Assembly (NCBI RefSeq): GCF_019145205.1
Contig: NZ_JAHSTT010000011.1
Coordinates: 62,001-126,000, forward strand
DNA from: Pseudomonas khavaziana
GTDB lineage: Bacteria > Pseudomonadota > Gammaproteobacteria > Pseudomonadales > Pseudomonadaceae
Length of the DNA: 64,000 nt
Direction: 5' to 3'
Every line of letters begins with the position of its first letter. Position 1 is the stretch's first letter. Made by a program: the position numbers and the translations under genes. Shown here piece by piece: positions 52,961 to 63,200 of this stretch. The notes beneath the pieces were generated by a model that worked only from the letters and a program-made list of their open reading frames with translations, was not told the origin of the DNA and did not search any database.

Positions 52961-54613
52961 ATGACCGACCCCAAGCGCGGCGCCTTCAAAGGTTTGCTCG
53001 CATTGCTCAGGCCCTTCCGTACTATCGTGACGGTCTCCGTCGCCCTCGGCATGGTGGGCGGCCTGGCCATCACCCTGCTGCTGGCGACCATCAACAATGC
53101 CCTGCATTCGGAGGGCGGCATGACGCAGGGCGTGGTCCTGACCTTTGCCGCGTTGTGCGTGGTGGCGCTTGTCAGTTCGATCATTTCCGACATCGGCACC
53201 AACTACGTCGGGCAACGGATTATCGCCGCGCTGCGCAAGGACCTGGGTGAAAAGGTGCTGTCGGCGCCCATCGGGCAGATCGAGCAGTACCGCTCTCACC
53301 GCCTGATCCCGGTGTTGACCCATGACGTGGATACCATCAGCGACTTCTCCTTCGCCTTCACGCCCCTGGCCATCGCCGCCACGGTGACCTTGGGTTGCCT
53401 GGGTTACCTGGCCTACCTGTCGGTGCCGATGTTCCTGATGATGGTGGTTGCGATCATCATCGGCAGCGCCGTGCAGTTCATTGCCGGGGGCAAGGGCATC
53501 CAGGGTTTCGACCTGGCGCGCGGCCACGAGGATGAATTGCAGCGTTACTACAACGCGATTGCGTCAGGCGCCAAGGAACTGCGCATGCACCGCCCGCGGC
53601 GTTTTCGCATGAACACCCACCGCATCCAGGAAACCGCGGACCGCATCAGCGACATCCAGGTGCGCTCGGTCAACATCTATATCCTCGCCAAGACCTTTGG
53701 TTCGATGCTGTTCTTCGTGGTCATCGGCCTGGCCCTGGCAATGCAAGCCTACAACCCGAACCCCGACCCCACGGTGATCACCGGCTTCGTGTTGGTGCTG
53801 CTGTACATGAAAGGCCCGCTGGAGCATCTGCTGGGTTATTTGCCAGTCGTGGGCAAGGCCAAGATTGCCTTTGGGCGCATCAGCGAACTGTCGGAGCGTT
53901 TTTCTTCGCCCGAGCCCCACCTGTTGATGGACGACAGTGAAGCGCCGAAGCCTCTGGTCAACAGCCTTGAACTACGCGGCGTCAGCTACAGCCCGCCAGC
54001 GGTTGAAGGCAGCCAGCCGTTCCATCTGGGGCCGATCAACCTGAGCATCAAGCAAGGCGATATCGTATTTATCGTCGGCGAAAACGGTAGCGGCAAGACC
54101 ACCTTGATCAAGCTGCTGCTGGGTCTGTATCCGCCTCAGGCTGGCGAGATTCTGCTCAACGGCGCAGCGGTGACCGACCCTGAACGCGACGATTATCGGC
54201 AGCTGTTCACCACGGTGTTTTCTGACTACTACCTGTTCGACGATTTGGTACAAGGCAGCGCCGCTCAGTCCCTGGACAGCGCCACCAAATACCTGGAACG
54301 CCTGGAAATCGCCCACAAGGTCAGCGTCAAGGATGGCGTATTCAGCACCACCGACCTGTCCACCGGCCAACGCAAACGCCTGGCCCTGGTCAATGCCTGG
54401 CTGGAGGAGCGCCCGGTACTGGTGTTCGACGAATGGGCTGCCGACCAGGACCCGGCCTTCCGCCGCATCTTCTACACCGAGCTACTACCGGACCTCAAAC
54501 GCCTGGGCAAGACCATCATCGTGATCAGCCATGACGACCGTTATTTCGACATTGCCGACCAATTGGTGCGCCTGCGTGCCGGCCAGGTGGTGCATGAAAT
54601 GGAGCCTGCATGA
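52961..54613 (+). CDS. pvdE: pyoverdine precursor export ABC transporter PvdE
   Basis: 550 residues: six membrane helices in an exporter-type domain (about 1-310), then the ATPase with Walker A VGENGSGKTT, signature region LSTGQRKRLALVNA and Walker B PVLVFDEWAADQDP, which has the DEW form typical of SyrD/PvdE cyclic-peptide exporters. It moves acylated ferribactin from cytoplasm to periplasm, where PvdP/M/N/O act. ATG 52961 gives the known length; the frame is open to 52901. Confidence 0.97.
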   Translation: MTDPKRGAFKGLLALLRPFRTIVTVSVALGMVGGLAITLLLATINNALHSEGGMTQGVVLTFAALCVVALVSSIISDIGTNYVGQRIIAALRKDLGEKVLSAPIGQIEQYRSHRLIPVLTHDVDTISDFSFAFTPLAIAATVTLGCLGYLAYLSVPMFLMMVVAIIIGSAVQFIAGGKGIQGFDLARGHEDELQRYYNAIASGAKELRMHRPRRFRMNTHRIQETADRISDIQVRSVNIYILAKTFGSMLFFVVIGLALAMQAYNPNPDPTVITGFVLVLLYMKGPLEHLLGYLPVVGKAKIAFGRISELSERFSSPEPHLLMDDSEAPKPLVNSLELRGVSYSPPAVEGSQPFHLGPINLSIKQGDIVFIVGENGSGKTTLIKLLLGLYPPQAGEILLNGAAVTDPERDDYRQLFTTVFSDYYLFDDLVQGSAAQSLDSATKYLERLEIAHKVSVKDGVFSTTDLSTGQRKRLALVNAWLEERPVLVFDEWAADQDPAFRRIFYTELLPDLKRLGKTIIVISHDDRYFDIADQLVRLRAGQVVHEMEPA

Positions 54614-54663
54614 TGCATCGGAATATTTTTTCCGGTTTTGCGAAGTAGGAACGTCTCACTAGT

Positions 54664-54682
54664 GGTAATGAGAACTAACCTC
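54664..54682. promoter_or_regulatory. weak Fur-box-like sequence upstream of fpvA
   Basis: GGTAATGAGAACTAACCTC agrees at 12 of 19 positions with the Fur consensus and lies 48 bases before the fpvA start. Unlike the other pvd promoters here, no complete TAAAT-N16-CGT is found; TAAAT at 54686 lacks a CGT at the right distance. FpvA may instead be read from an FpvI-type promoter. Confidence 0.35.
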
Positions 54683-54730
54683 AATAAATACTTTTAATTG
54701 CCCACTTAAAACATAGAAGAGAAAGCATCC

Positions 54731-57163
54731 ATGCCAGCACGACTCGGTCTCAGCCCCCTGAGCAAAGCGCTATCCATGCGCCGGGCCCTGAACATCAACC
54801 TCTTGCCGAGTGCCCTGGCGCTGGCTGTGTCGATGCCGATTGCAGGCTATGTGCAGGCCCAGGAGATCGAGTTGAATATTCCTGCGCAGTCGCTGGGGAG
54901 CGCACTGCAGGAATTTGGCCGCCAGACCAATGTGCAAGTGCTGTACAGCCCAGGCGATGTACAGGGCAAGAACAGCCGTGCTGTCAAAGGCAAGATGCAG
55001 CCGCAGCAGGCCATCGATGCGTTGCTGGCTGGCAGCCAGACCACCTATAGCCTCAATGGCAATACCTTGACCGTTGCCGCCGCCAGCAGCGGTGGCGGGC
55101 TGGAGTTGAGCCCCACACAAGTCACTGGCAACATGCTGGGTAATGTCACCGAGAATACGGGTTCCTATACGCCAGGCTCCATCGCAACCGCAACGCGCCT
55201 GGTGCTGACACCCAAGGAAACTCCACAATCGGTGACCGTCGTCACGCGCCAGCACATGGATGACTTTGGCCTTAACAATGTCGACGACGTGATGCGCCAC
55301 ACGCCGGGGATTACCGTTTCAGCCTTCGATACCGAGCGCAGCAACTACTACGCCCGTGGTTTCTCCATCAACAACTTCCAATATGACGGGATTCCTTCCA
55401 CCGCGCGCAACGTTGCTTACTCGGCGGGGAACACGCTGAGCGACATGGCGATCTACGACCGTGTTGAAGTGCTCAAGGGCGCGACTGGCCTGCTGACCGG
55501 CGCAGGGTCATTGGGTGCGACCATCAACCTGGTACGCAAAAAACCGACCTCTGAATTCCAAGGTCATGCCACGCTGGGGGCAGGTTCCTGGGACAACTAC
55601 CGCAGTGAATTGGATGTGAGTGGCCCGCTGACCGAGACCGGCAATGTCCGTGGCCGGGCGGTTGCCGCCTACCAGGACAAACATTCGTTCATGGACCGCT
55701 ACGAGCGCAAAAGCCCGACTTACTATGGCATCATGGAGTTCGACCTGTCTCCCGACACCATGCTGACCGTCGGCGGTGATTACCAAGACAGCCTGCCGAA
55801 AGGCTCGTCGTGGTCGGGCAGCTTTCCGCTGATCGACGCCCAGGGTAATCGCAACAACGTCAAGCGTTCGTTCAACAACGCGGCCGACTGGAGCAGTTGG
55901 GAGCAATACACCCGCACCGTCTTCGCCATGCTGGAGCACGACCTGGGTGACGGCTGGATAACCAAGCTGCAACTGGATCACAAGATCAACGGTTACCACG
56001 CACTGATGGGCTCCATCCAGGGGGATACCCCGGGACTGGATGGTAAGTCACAGCTCACTTCGGGCAAATACACCGGTGAAACCGTCAGCGACTCCGCCGA
56101 CCTGTATGTGAGCGGTCCGTTCAGTCTGGGCGGTCGGGAGCATGAACTGGTATTCGGCGGTTCCATCAGCGCTTCGGAATGGAATGGCAACGGTTACTGG
56201 AACCTCGCCCCCAACCTGGTGGACTTCAATAACTGGCACGGCAACGCCCCGCAGCCTGATTGGGGCAAACCACAATCGAAAATCGACGACACTGTCCGCC
56301 AGACCGGCATGTACATGACAACACGGCTGAACCTTGCTGACGACCTGAAGCTGCTGCTCGGTGGCCGGGTAGTCAACTACACGGTGACCGGTTACAACCC
56401 TACCTATCGCGAGTCAGGACGCTTCGTACCTTATGTCGGTGCGGTGTACGACCTGAATGACACCTACTCGGTTTACGCCAGCTACACCGATATTTTCATG
56501 CCCCAGGAAAGCTATAACCGCGACAGGGACAACAAGCTGCTTGAGCCGGACGAAGGCCAGAATTGGGAGTTGGGTGTAAAGGCCGACTTCCTGGATGGTC
56601 GTGTAAACGCCAGTGCGGCCTACTTCGAGATCCATGAAGACAACCGTTCCGTTTCGGACGATGACTACAACAACTTGAAACCTACCCCCTCGAACTACGC
56701 GTTCAAAGGCACCCAGGCCGTGACGAAGGGGTACGAGCTGGAGATGTCCGGCGAACTGGCTCCGGGCTGGCAGCTCCAGGCTGGCTATACGCACAAGATT
56801 GTGCGTGACGACAAAGACGTCAAGATTTCCACTTTCGAACCCGAAGACCAGGTCAGCCTGTACACCACTTACAAGCTCAAGGGTAATCTTGACAAGTTGA
56901 CCGTTGGCGGTGGCGCTCGCTGGCAGAGCATTGGCTGGCAGAATATCTATAACTCTCCCCGTGGTGGCTACGAGGAGTTCTCTCAAGAAGCGTACTGGTT
57001 GGTGGACCTGATGACCCGTTATCAATTCACTAAAAACGTGTCGGCGACGCTGAACATCAACAACGTTTTCGACAAGTCCTATTACACCAACATCGGCTTC
57101 TACAATTCTGCCGCTTATGGTGAACCCCGTAACTTCATGCTCAGCACTCGCTGGGACTTCTAA
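54731..57163 (+). CDS. fpvA: ferripyoverdine TonB-dependent receptor FpvA
   Basis: 810 residues. The signal peptide ends in VQA. Next comes an N-terminal signalling (STN) domain (about 48-120: LNIPAQSLGSALQEFGRQTNVQVLYSPGDV), then plug (ETPQSVTVVTRQHMDDFGLNNVDDVMRHTPGITV; YDRVEVLKGATGLLTGAGSLGATINLVRKKP) and a barrel ending RWDF. It imports ferric pyoverdine and signals binding through the STN domain to an anti-sigma factor (FpvR elsewhere in pseudomonads; not in this window). It lies between pvdE and the NRPS gene, its standard place. Confidence 0.95.
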   Translation: MPARLGLSPLSKALSMRRALNINLLPSALALAVSMPIAGYVQAQEIELNIPAQSLGSALQEFGRQTNVQVLYSPGDVQGKNSRAVKGKMQPQQAIDALLAGSQTTYSLNGNTLTVAAASSGGGLELSPTQVTGNMLGNVTENTGSYTPGSIATATRLVLTPKETPQSVTVVTRQHMDDFGLNNVDDVMRHTPGITVSAFDTERSNYYARGFSINNFQYDGIPSTARNVAYSAGNTLSDMAIYDRVEVLKGATGLLTGAGSLGATINLVRKKPTSEFQGHATLGAGSWDNYRSELDVSGPLTETGNVRGRAVAAYQDKHSFMDRYERKSPTYYGIMEFDLSPDTMLTVGGDYQDSLPKGSSWSGSFPLIDAQGNRNNVKRSFNNAADWSSWEQYTRTVFAMLEHDLGDGWITKLQLDHKINGYHALMGSIQGDTPGLDGKSQLTSGKYTGETVSDSADLYVSGPFSLGGREHELVFGGSISASEWNGNGYWNLAPNLVDFNNWHGNAPQPDWGKPQSKIDDTVRQTGMYMTTRLNLADDLKLLLGGRVVNYTVTGYNPTYRESGRFVPYVGAVYDLNDTYSVYASYTDIFMPQESYNRDRDNKLLEPDEGQNWELGVKADFLDGRVNASAAYFEIHEDNRSVSDDDYNNLKPTPSNYAFKGTQAVTKGYELEMSGELAPGWQLQAGYTHKIVRDDKDVKISTFEPEDQVSLYTTYKLKGNLDKLTVGGGARWQSIGWQNIYNSPRGGYEEFSQEAYWLVDLMTRYQFTKNVSATLNINNVFDKSYYTNIGFYNSAAYGEPRNFMLSTRWDF

Positions 57164-57176
57164 AACATGAAATCAG

Positions 57177-57210
57177 ACGCCCCGAGGCACTGGCTGCCCG
57201 GGGCGTTTTG
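57177..57210 (+). terminator. rho-independent terminator of fpvA
   Basis: ACGCCCCG, 14-base loop, CGGGGCGTTTT with a T-rich tail, 13 bases after the stop codon. Confidence 0.88.
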
Positions 57211-57240
57211 TTTGTCCGAATACTATAGATAGCGCCATAA

Positions 57241-57277
57241 AAAAGCCCCCAGTCGCTCAAGGTGACTGGGGGCTTTT
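57241..57277. terminator. bidirectional terminator between fpvA and the NRPS gene
   Basis: AAAAGCCCCCAGTC and GACTGGGGGCTTTT pair perfectly over 14 bases around a 9-base loop, with A tract on one side and T tract on the other. It can end the minus-strand NRPS transcript, whose stop is 15 bases away, and back up the fpvA terminator. Confidence 0.9.
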
Positions 57278-57292
57278 CATATTGGCCTCTGG

Positions 57293-60200
57293 TCAGCTCA
57301 TCGCGGCGGCAAAGCTACGGACGAACTCTGCGTTATCGATTAATCGGTCATGGCTGGTCTCGATCAACACTGAGCGCTCGATCGTTGATTGCACTGCAAC
57401 TTCCAGCATGCTCGCCTCAATCAATTGACGATGTACCCCAGTACGACTCAAGGTCGCCCACCAGCAACTTATCGGTGCCTTGATCGCCTTGAAGTCGGCA
57501 TCGTGCAGGCGCTGCCCGAGAATGCGGTCAACCTCCCAGGAAATCTGCGCTTCGTGGCCACTGAGCAACTCATCCTTGAGCTCGCCAAAGCGCGAGCCCA
57601 GGGTTTTCTCGGCCCAGTGGCTGAATGCAGTCCATTGCTCGCGTTCTGCAGCCTCTAAGCATTGCAGCCCGGACCAATGGGCGCGAATTTGTTGGGAGAA
57701 CTCAGGGAACATCACCTCCAACAGCTCCACACGCCGTTCATTGGCAGAAATATCTCTTTCGTCAACCATCACCGCCGTATCCCAAAACGGCTTGACCCAC
57801 TGCGGCGGGGATGCGTCGATCCAGCCAACACACTCGACCTGTCGGCCCGCCTGCTCCAGGCCATAGGCGACTTCCATCGCCAGGTTGCCCCCCAGAGACC
57901 AACCTGCCAAACGAAACGGTCCTTCGGGCTGGGCCTTCAATAATTGCGCCGTGTAGTCCTCGACCATCGCAGCCCAGGCTGGCACCTCGCTGCCCTCCTC
58001 GGCCAAGGCGCGACACATCACCCCCATCACCGGCCTGTGCTCACGCAACGCGAGGGCAATCGCCTTGTAACAATGCACCGAGCCATAGCTGGGATGGAAC
58101 AGGTACAACGGTGTTCCACAGCTTTGACTGTTGAGCCTTACGATCAACGAACTGCCAGCGCTTCCCTCAAGGCAAGCCGCCTGTCCTGCGACGCTCGGAT
58201 TGAGCATCAGCTGACTCACCGACAGCTCCACGCCAACTGCTTTGCGGATGCGCTCCTTGAGCATCAGGACCAGCAAAGAATGCCCGCCCAACTCGAAGAA
58301 GTTATCTTCGACACTCACCTGCTCAAGCTCTAGGACTTCGCGCCAAATGGCTACAAGTGTTTGCTCCAGCGTATTGCGCGCTGCGACGAAGTGCCGTTCT
58401 TGCAAGTTTGAATCCGGCGCAGGCAAAGCCTTGCGATCCAGTTTGCCGTTGGGGCTCAGTGGCATATGGTCCAGCAGTACCCACTGCGCAGGCACCATGT
58501 AGCCCGGCACATGTGCCAATAAATGAGTGCTCAGTGCATCACGCCAGGCGAATGTCGAATCCTGCAGCACCAGATAGCCAACGAGATACTTGCCGTCATG
58601 CACTTGCACCGAGGCTTCGCGCACCAGTGGATGCTCCAGCAAGCGCGCCTCAATCTCACCCAGCTCTATGCGCAAACCGCGTAGTTTTACTTGATGATCC
58701 AGACGCCCGATGTATTCGATCACGCCATCCCTGCGCTGTCGCACCCGGTCTCCGGTACGATACAACCGCGTGCCAGGCTGGAACGGGCACGGTACAAACC
58801 GCTCTGCGGTCAGGCTGGGACGCCGATGGTAACTGCGTGCTAGCCCGACTCCCCCCACGTACAACTCGCCCGCAACGCCCACCGCGACTGGCTGCAACTG
58901 CGCATCCAGCACGTACGTGCGCAGATTGGAAATGGGTCTGCCAATCGGCACGCTGTCACGATGCTCATCGACGCACGTCCAGTGAGTCACATCAATCGCA
59001 GCCTCAGTCGGTCCATACAGGTTGAACAAGCCCGAATTCGGCAGCTCGGCGAATACGTGTTGCTGCACCCCCACAGGCAACGCTTCGCCACTACAGATGA
59101 TGCGGCGCAACCCCTGACAGCTGGCCACCTGTGAATCCTGCAGGAATGCGTGCAGCATGGAAGGCACGAAATGCAGGGTGGTCACTTGGTGCCGATTGAT
59201 CAACTCCACCAACTTCGATGGATCCCGATGATCTCCAGGGGCCGCTACCACCAGCCGTGCACCGGTCATCAAGGGCCAGAAAAACTCCCATACCGATACG
59301 TCAAAACTGAACGGTGTCTTTTGCAACACCGTATCTTCGGCGCCGAGCGTATAAGCCTGTTGCATCCATAGCAATCGATTGGTCAACGCACAGTGACGGT
59401 TACCCGCCCCTTTCGGCTGGCCGGTGGAACCGGAGGTGTAAATGACGTAAGCGAGATTTTCCACGTCCACGGCCACATCAGGATCGGTATCGGCATACTC
59501 GCTCAGCCAGTGATCGTCGGGCTCGACCACCAGACACTGCGAGGGCTCGCTGACCGGTAAGGCCTGTAACAGATGCGCCTGCGTCAGCAGCAGCTGTACG
59601 TTGCTGTCTTGCAGCATGTAGGCCAGGCGTTCGCGCGGGTAGTCCGGATCCAGCGGCACATAGGCGCCACCTGCCTTAAGCACAGCCAGAAGTGCTACCA
59701 CCATTTCAATGGAGCGTTCCATTGCCACACCTACCAACACATCAGGCGCGACACCGGCCTGGATCAAGCGGTGCGCCAAGCGATTGGCTCGTGCATTCAA
59801 CTGCGTATAACTAAGTGTCTGAGCACCAAACACCAATGCCTGGGCATTGGGTGCGCGCCGCACTTGCGCTTCGATCAGCCTCTGCACGTTGTCTTCCAAG
59901 CGATAATCCTGCGCCGTGTCGTTCCACTGTTCGACTATCACCTGATACTCAAGAGGTTCTAACAGCGGTAGCTGAGCGACACGTTGGTGAGGGTCACCCA
60001 ACATGGACTGCAACAGGTTTTGCCAATGGCGCGCCATGCGATTGGGCGTGGCGGCGTCGAACAGGTCGGTGGCATAAGTCAGGGTTGCCCATAGCCCATC
60101 GACGGTTTCCTGTGTGTCCAGGCTCAAATCGAACTGCGCAGTTTGCGTGTCCCACTCCAAGCCTTCAATCCTCAGGTCGGATAGTTGCTGGCTCGTACTG

Positions 60201-63200
60201 GCTAGACGCGCTTGACTCTGATGATTGAAAAGCGCCTGAAACAACGGGTTGCGGCTCAAGCTGCGTTCAGGTTGCAGGGCTTCGACCAATTGCTCGAACG
60301 GCAGGTCCTGATGGCTTTGGGCGTCCAGCGCCCGGTGCTTGGCCTGCTGCAACAGCTGGGTGACCGTCAGATGCGCGTCGAAATCTCCCTTGAGCACCTG
60401 GGTGTTGACGAAAAAACCTACCAGGCGCTCGGTTTCGATCCGGTTACGATTCGCAATAGGTACACCGACGCGAATATCCTGCTGCCCGCTGTAGCGGTGC
60501 AGTAGAGCCTGGAACGACGCCAACAAAACAATGAACAGCGTGACATTCTCACGCTGCGCCAGGGCCTTGAGCCCCGCCACCAATGCCGGTGCAAGCTTGA
60601 TCTCCAGGCTTGCACCACGAAAGCTCTGCACCGAAGGCCGCGGCCGATCAAGGGGTAGCTCCAACACTGACGGCTCACCGCCAAGCAGAGCCTGCCAGTA
60701 ACCCATTTGCCGATCGCGTTCACCACCCGTCATCCAGTCACGCTGCCACTGGGCATAGTCAGCATATTGAATCGGCAATGCCGGCAGTTGCAGATCCTGG
60801 CCCTGGCTGTAGGCGGCATAAAGTTGCACCAACTCATCCACCATCACCTGCATTGACCAGCCATCGGAAACGATGTGGTGCTGCACGAGCACCAACACAT
60901 GGTCGTCTTCGGCCAGGCGCAACAATGTTATGCGCAGCAACGGCCCTTGCTGCAGATCGAAAGGTTGTGCGATCTCGGTCTCTACCCGACGCTGCAGGTC
61001 CATCTCATTGACCTGCTCATGAAGGATGTCCACAGTGTCGTTGTCACGGATTACCTGGAAGGCCTGCCCTTCGTCCTGATACACCTGAGTTCGCAGGCTT
61101 TCATGACGGGCTACCAGACTGTCGAAACTGCGTTGCAAAGCCGCATGATCCAGCCAGCCACGCAAGCGCAAGGTGCTAGGTACATGGTAGGCCGCACTGT
61201 GCGGATCCAATTGCCAGAGAAACCACTGGCGCTCCTGGGCATAAGACAGCGCCAACGGCTGCTGACGGCTGACCGGCAGGATTTGCAGCACACTCGCCTG
61301 TGATTCATGGGAATTGCACAGGGTCTCGACAAAACCCTGCAGTCCCGGTTGCTCAAACATTGTTCTGAGGGGTAATTCCCGCCCCAACAGCTGACGCAGG
61401 CGCGAAATTACCTGCATTGCCAATAATGAATGCCCCCCCAATTCAAAAAAGTGATCGGCCAGACCGACACGCTCCACGCCCAGGATTTCGGCCCAGATGG
61501 CCGCCACCTGTTGCTCCAGCTCACTCTGAGGTGCCACATACACCTGCTGCATCTGGCTCGCATCCGGCAGCGGCAGGCCCTTGCGGTCGAGCTTGCCGTT
61601 AGGGGTCAGCGGCATGCGTTCGAGGAACATCAAGTGCGTCGGCACCATGTAGTCCGGCAAGCGGGATTTCAACGCGCGACGCAAGGTTTCGCGACCGTTT
61701 GATTGAGCGACTGCGTCGTCCAGAAGTGTTGAGTCCAGCGGTACGACATAGGCCACCAGTTGCTTGCCAGTGGGGCCCTCCTGAGCCACTACCACGGTTT
61801 CACCGACACTGGCCTGCTCGCGCAAACGCGCTTCGATTTCACCCAGTTCGATACGGAAACCACGGATCTTCACCTGATGGTCAACACGCCCCAGGTAGTC
61901 CACCACGCCATCCGGACGCCCACGGGTCAGGTCGCCGCTGCGGTACACACGGCTGCCGGGTTTGCCGAACGGGTCCGGCACGAAACGCTCGGCGGTCAGT
62001 GCCGGGCGCTCCAGGTAACCCCGGGCCACGCCCTCGCCGCCCAGGTACAACTCGCCTGCCACGCCGATGGGTTGCAGATTGAGTTGCGAATCCAGGACGT
62101 AACCGCTGCGGTTGCCGAGCAAGGTGCCGATGGGTGCGTAGACGGCGCCGCATGGGTCGCCCTTGCGCGCTTTCCACAGCAACGGCGTAACCACGGTTTC
62201 GGTAGGGCCGTAGCCGTTGAACAGGTACTTGGGTTTCAGCGCGCGCCAAGCCAGGTCATAGCTGGCTTGAGCGACAGCATCACCGCCGAAGCAATACACC
62301 CGCACCGCCGGTGGGTTGCCGTCACGCTCGGCATGTTCGGCCAACTGTTGCAGGTACACCGGCGGGAATACCGCCATGGTCACGTTATGGCGGTGCATCT
62401 GCTCATAGGTGTATTCGGGCAACCACAGGCTGTCATCACGGATCAACACGCTGGCGCCGTTGATCAACGGGTGCATCCAGCCTTCGTGGGAGCCGTCGAA
62501 GGCGAACGACATAAAGTGCAGTTCGCAATCGGCCGGCGAGGTTTCATAGCGCTCGCCGGTGGCGATAATGTGCGCCACCAACGGCCCGTGAGACACCGCC
62601 ACGCCCTTGGGCAGGCCGGTGGAGCCGGAGGTGTAGATCACGTAGGCGAGGTTGTCGCCATCGAGTGCCACGTCCGGTGCCGTGTCGCTGTAGCCAGACC
62701 AGATGTGTACCTGATCCACCGCCAAGGCCTCCAGGCCCTCCTGGATCGGCAACCGGTGTTGCACCGCCGAGTGGGTCAGCAGCAACTTCGAGCGACTGTC
62801 CTGCATCATGTACAGCAGGCGATCACGCGGGTACTCGATATCCAGCGGCACATACACGCCGCCGGCTTTCATCACCGCCAGGAATGCCACCATGATTTCG
62901 GCACTGCGCGGCATGGCAATGGCCACGCGCACTTCCGGGCCGACGCCACGGGCAATCAGGGCATGAGCCAGACGGTTGGCCTGGTGGTCCAGTTCGGCGT
63001 AGCTCAGGGTTTGCGCGTCGAACTTCACCGCCACCGCCGTCGGGTTTTCCCGGGCGCGATCGGCAAACAATTCGTGCACCCAGCGCTCGGCCGAGAAGCC
63101 GGAATCCGTGCGGTTCCAGAGTTGCAGGATCTGTCGTTGTTCGGCCGCGTCCAGCAAGCTCAACTGACTGAGCTGCTGCCGTGGGTTGGCAACCATCCCC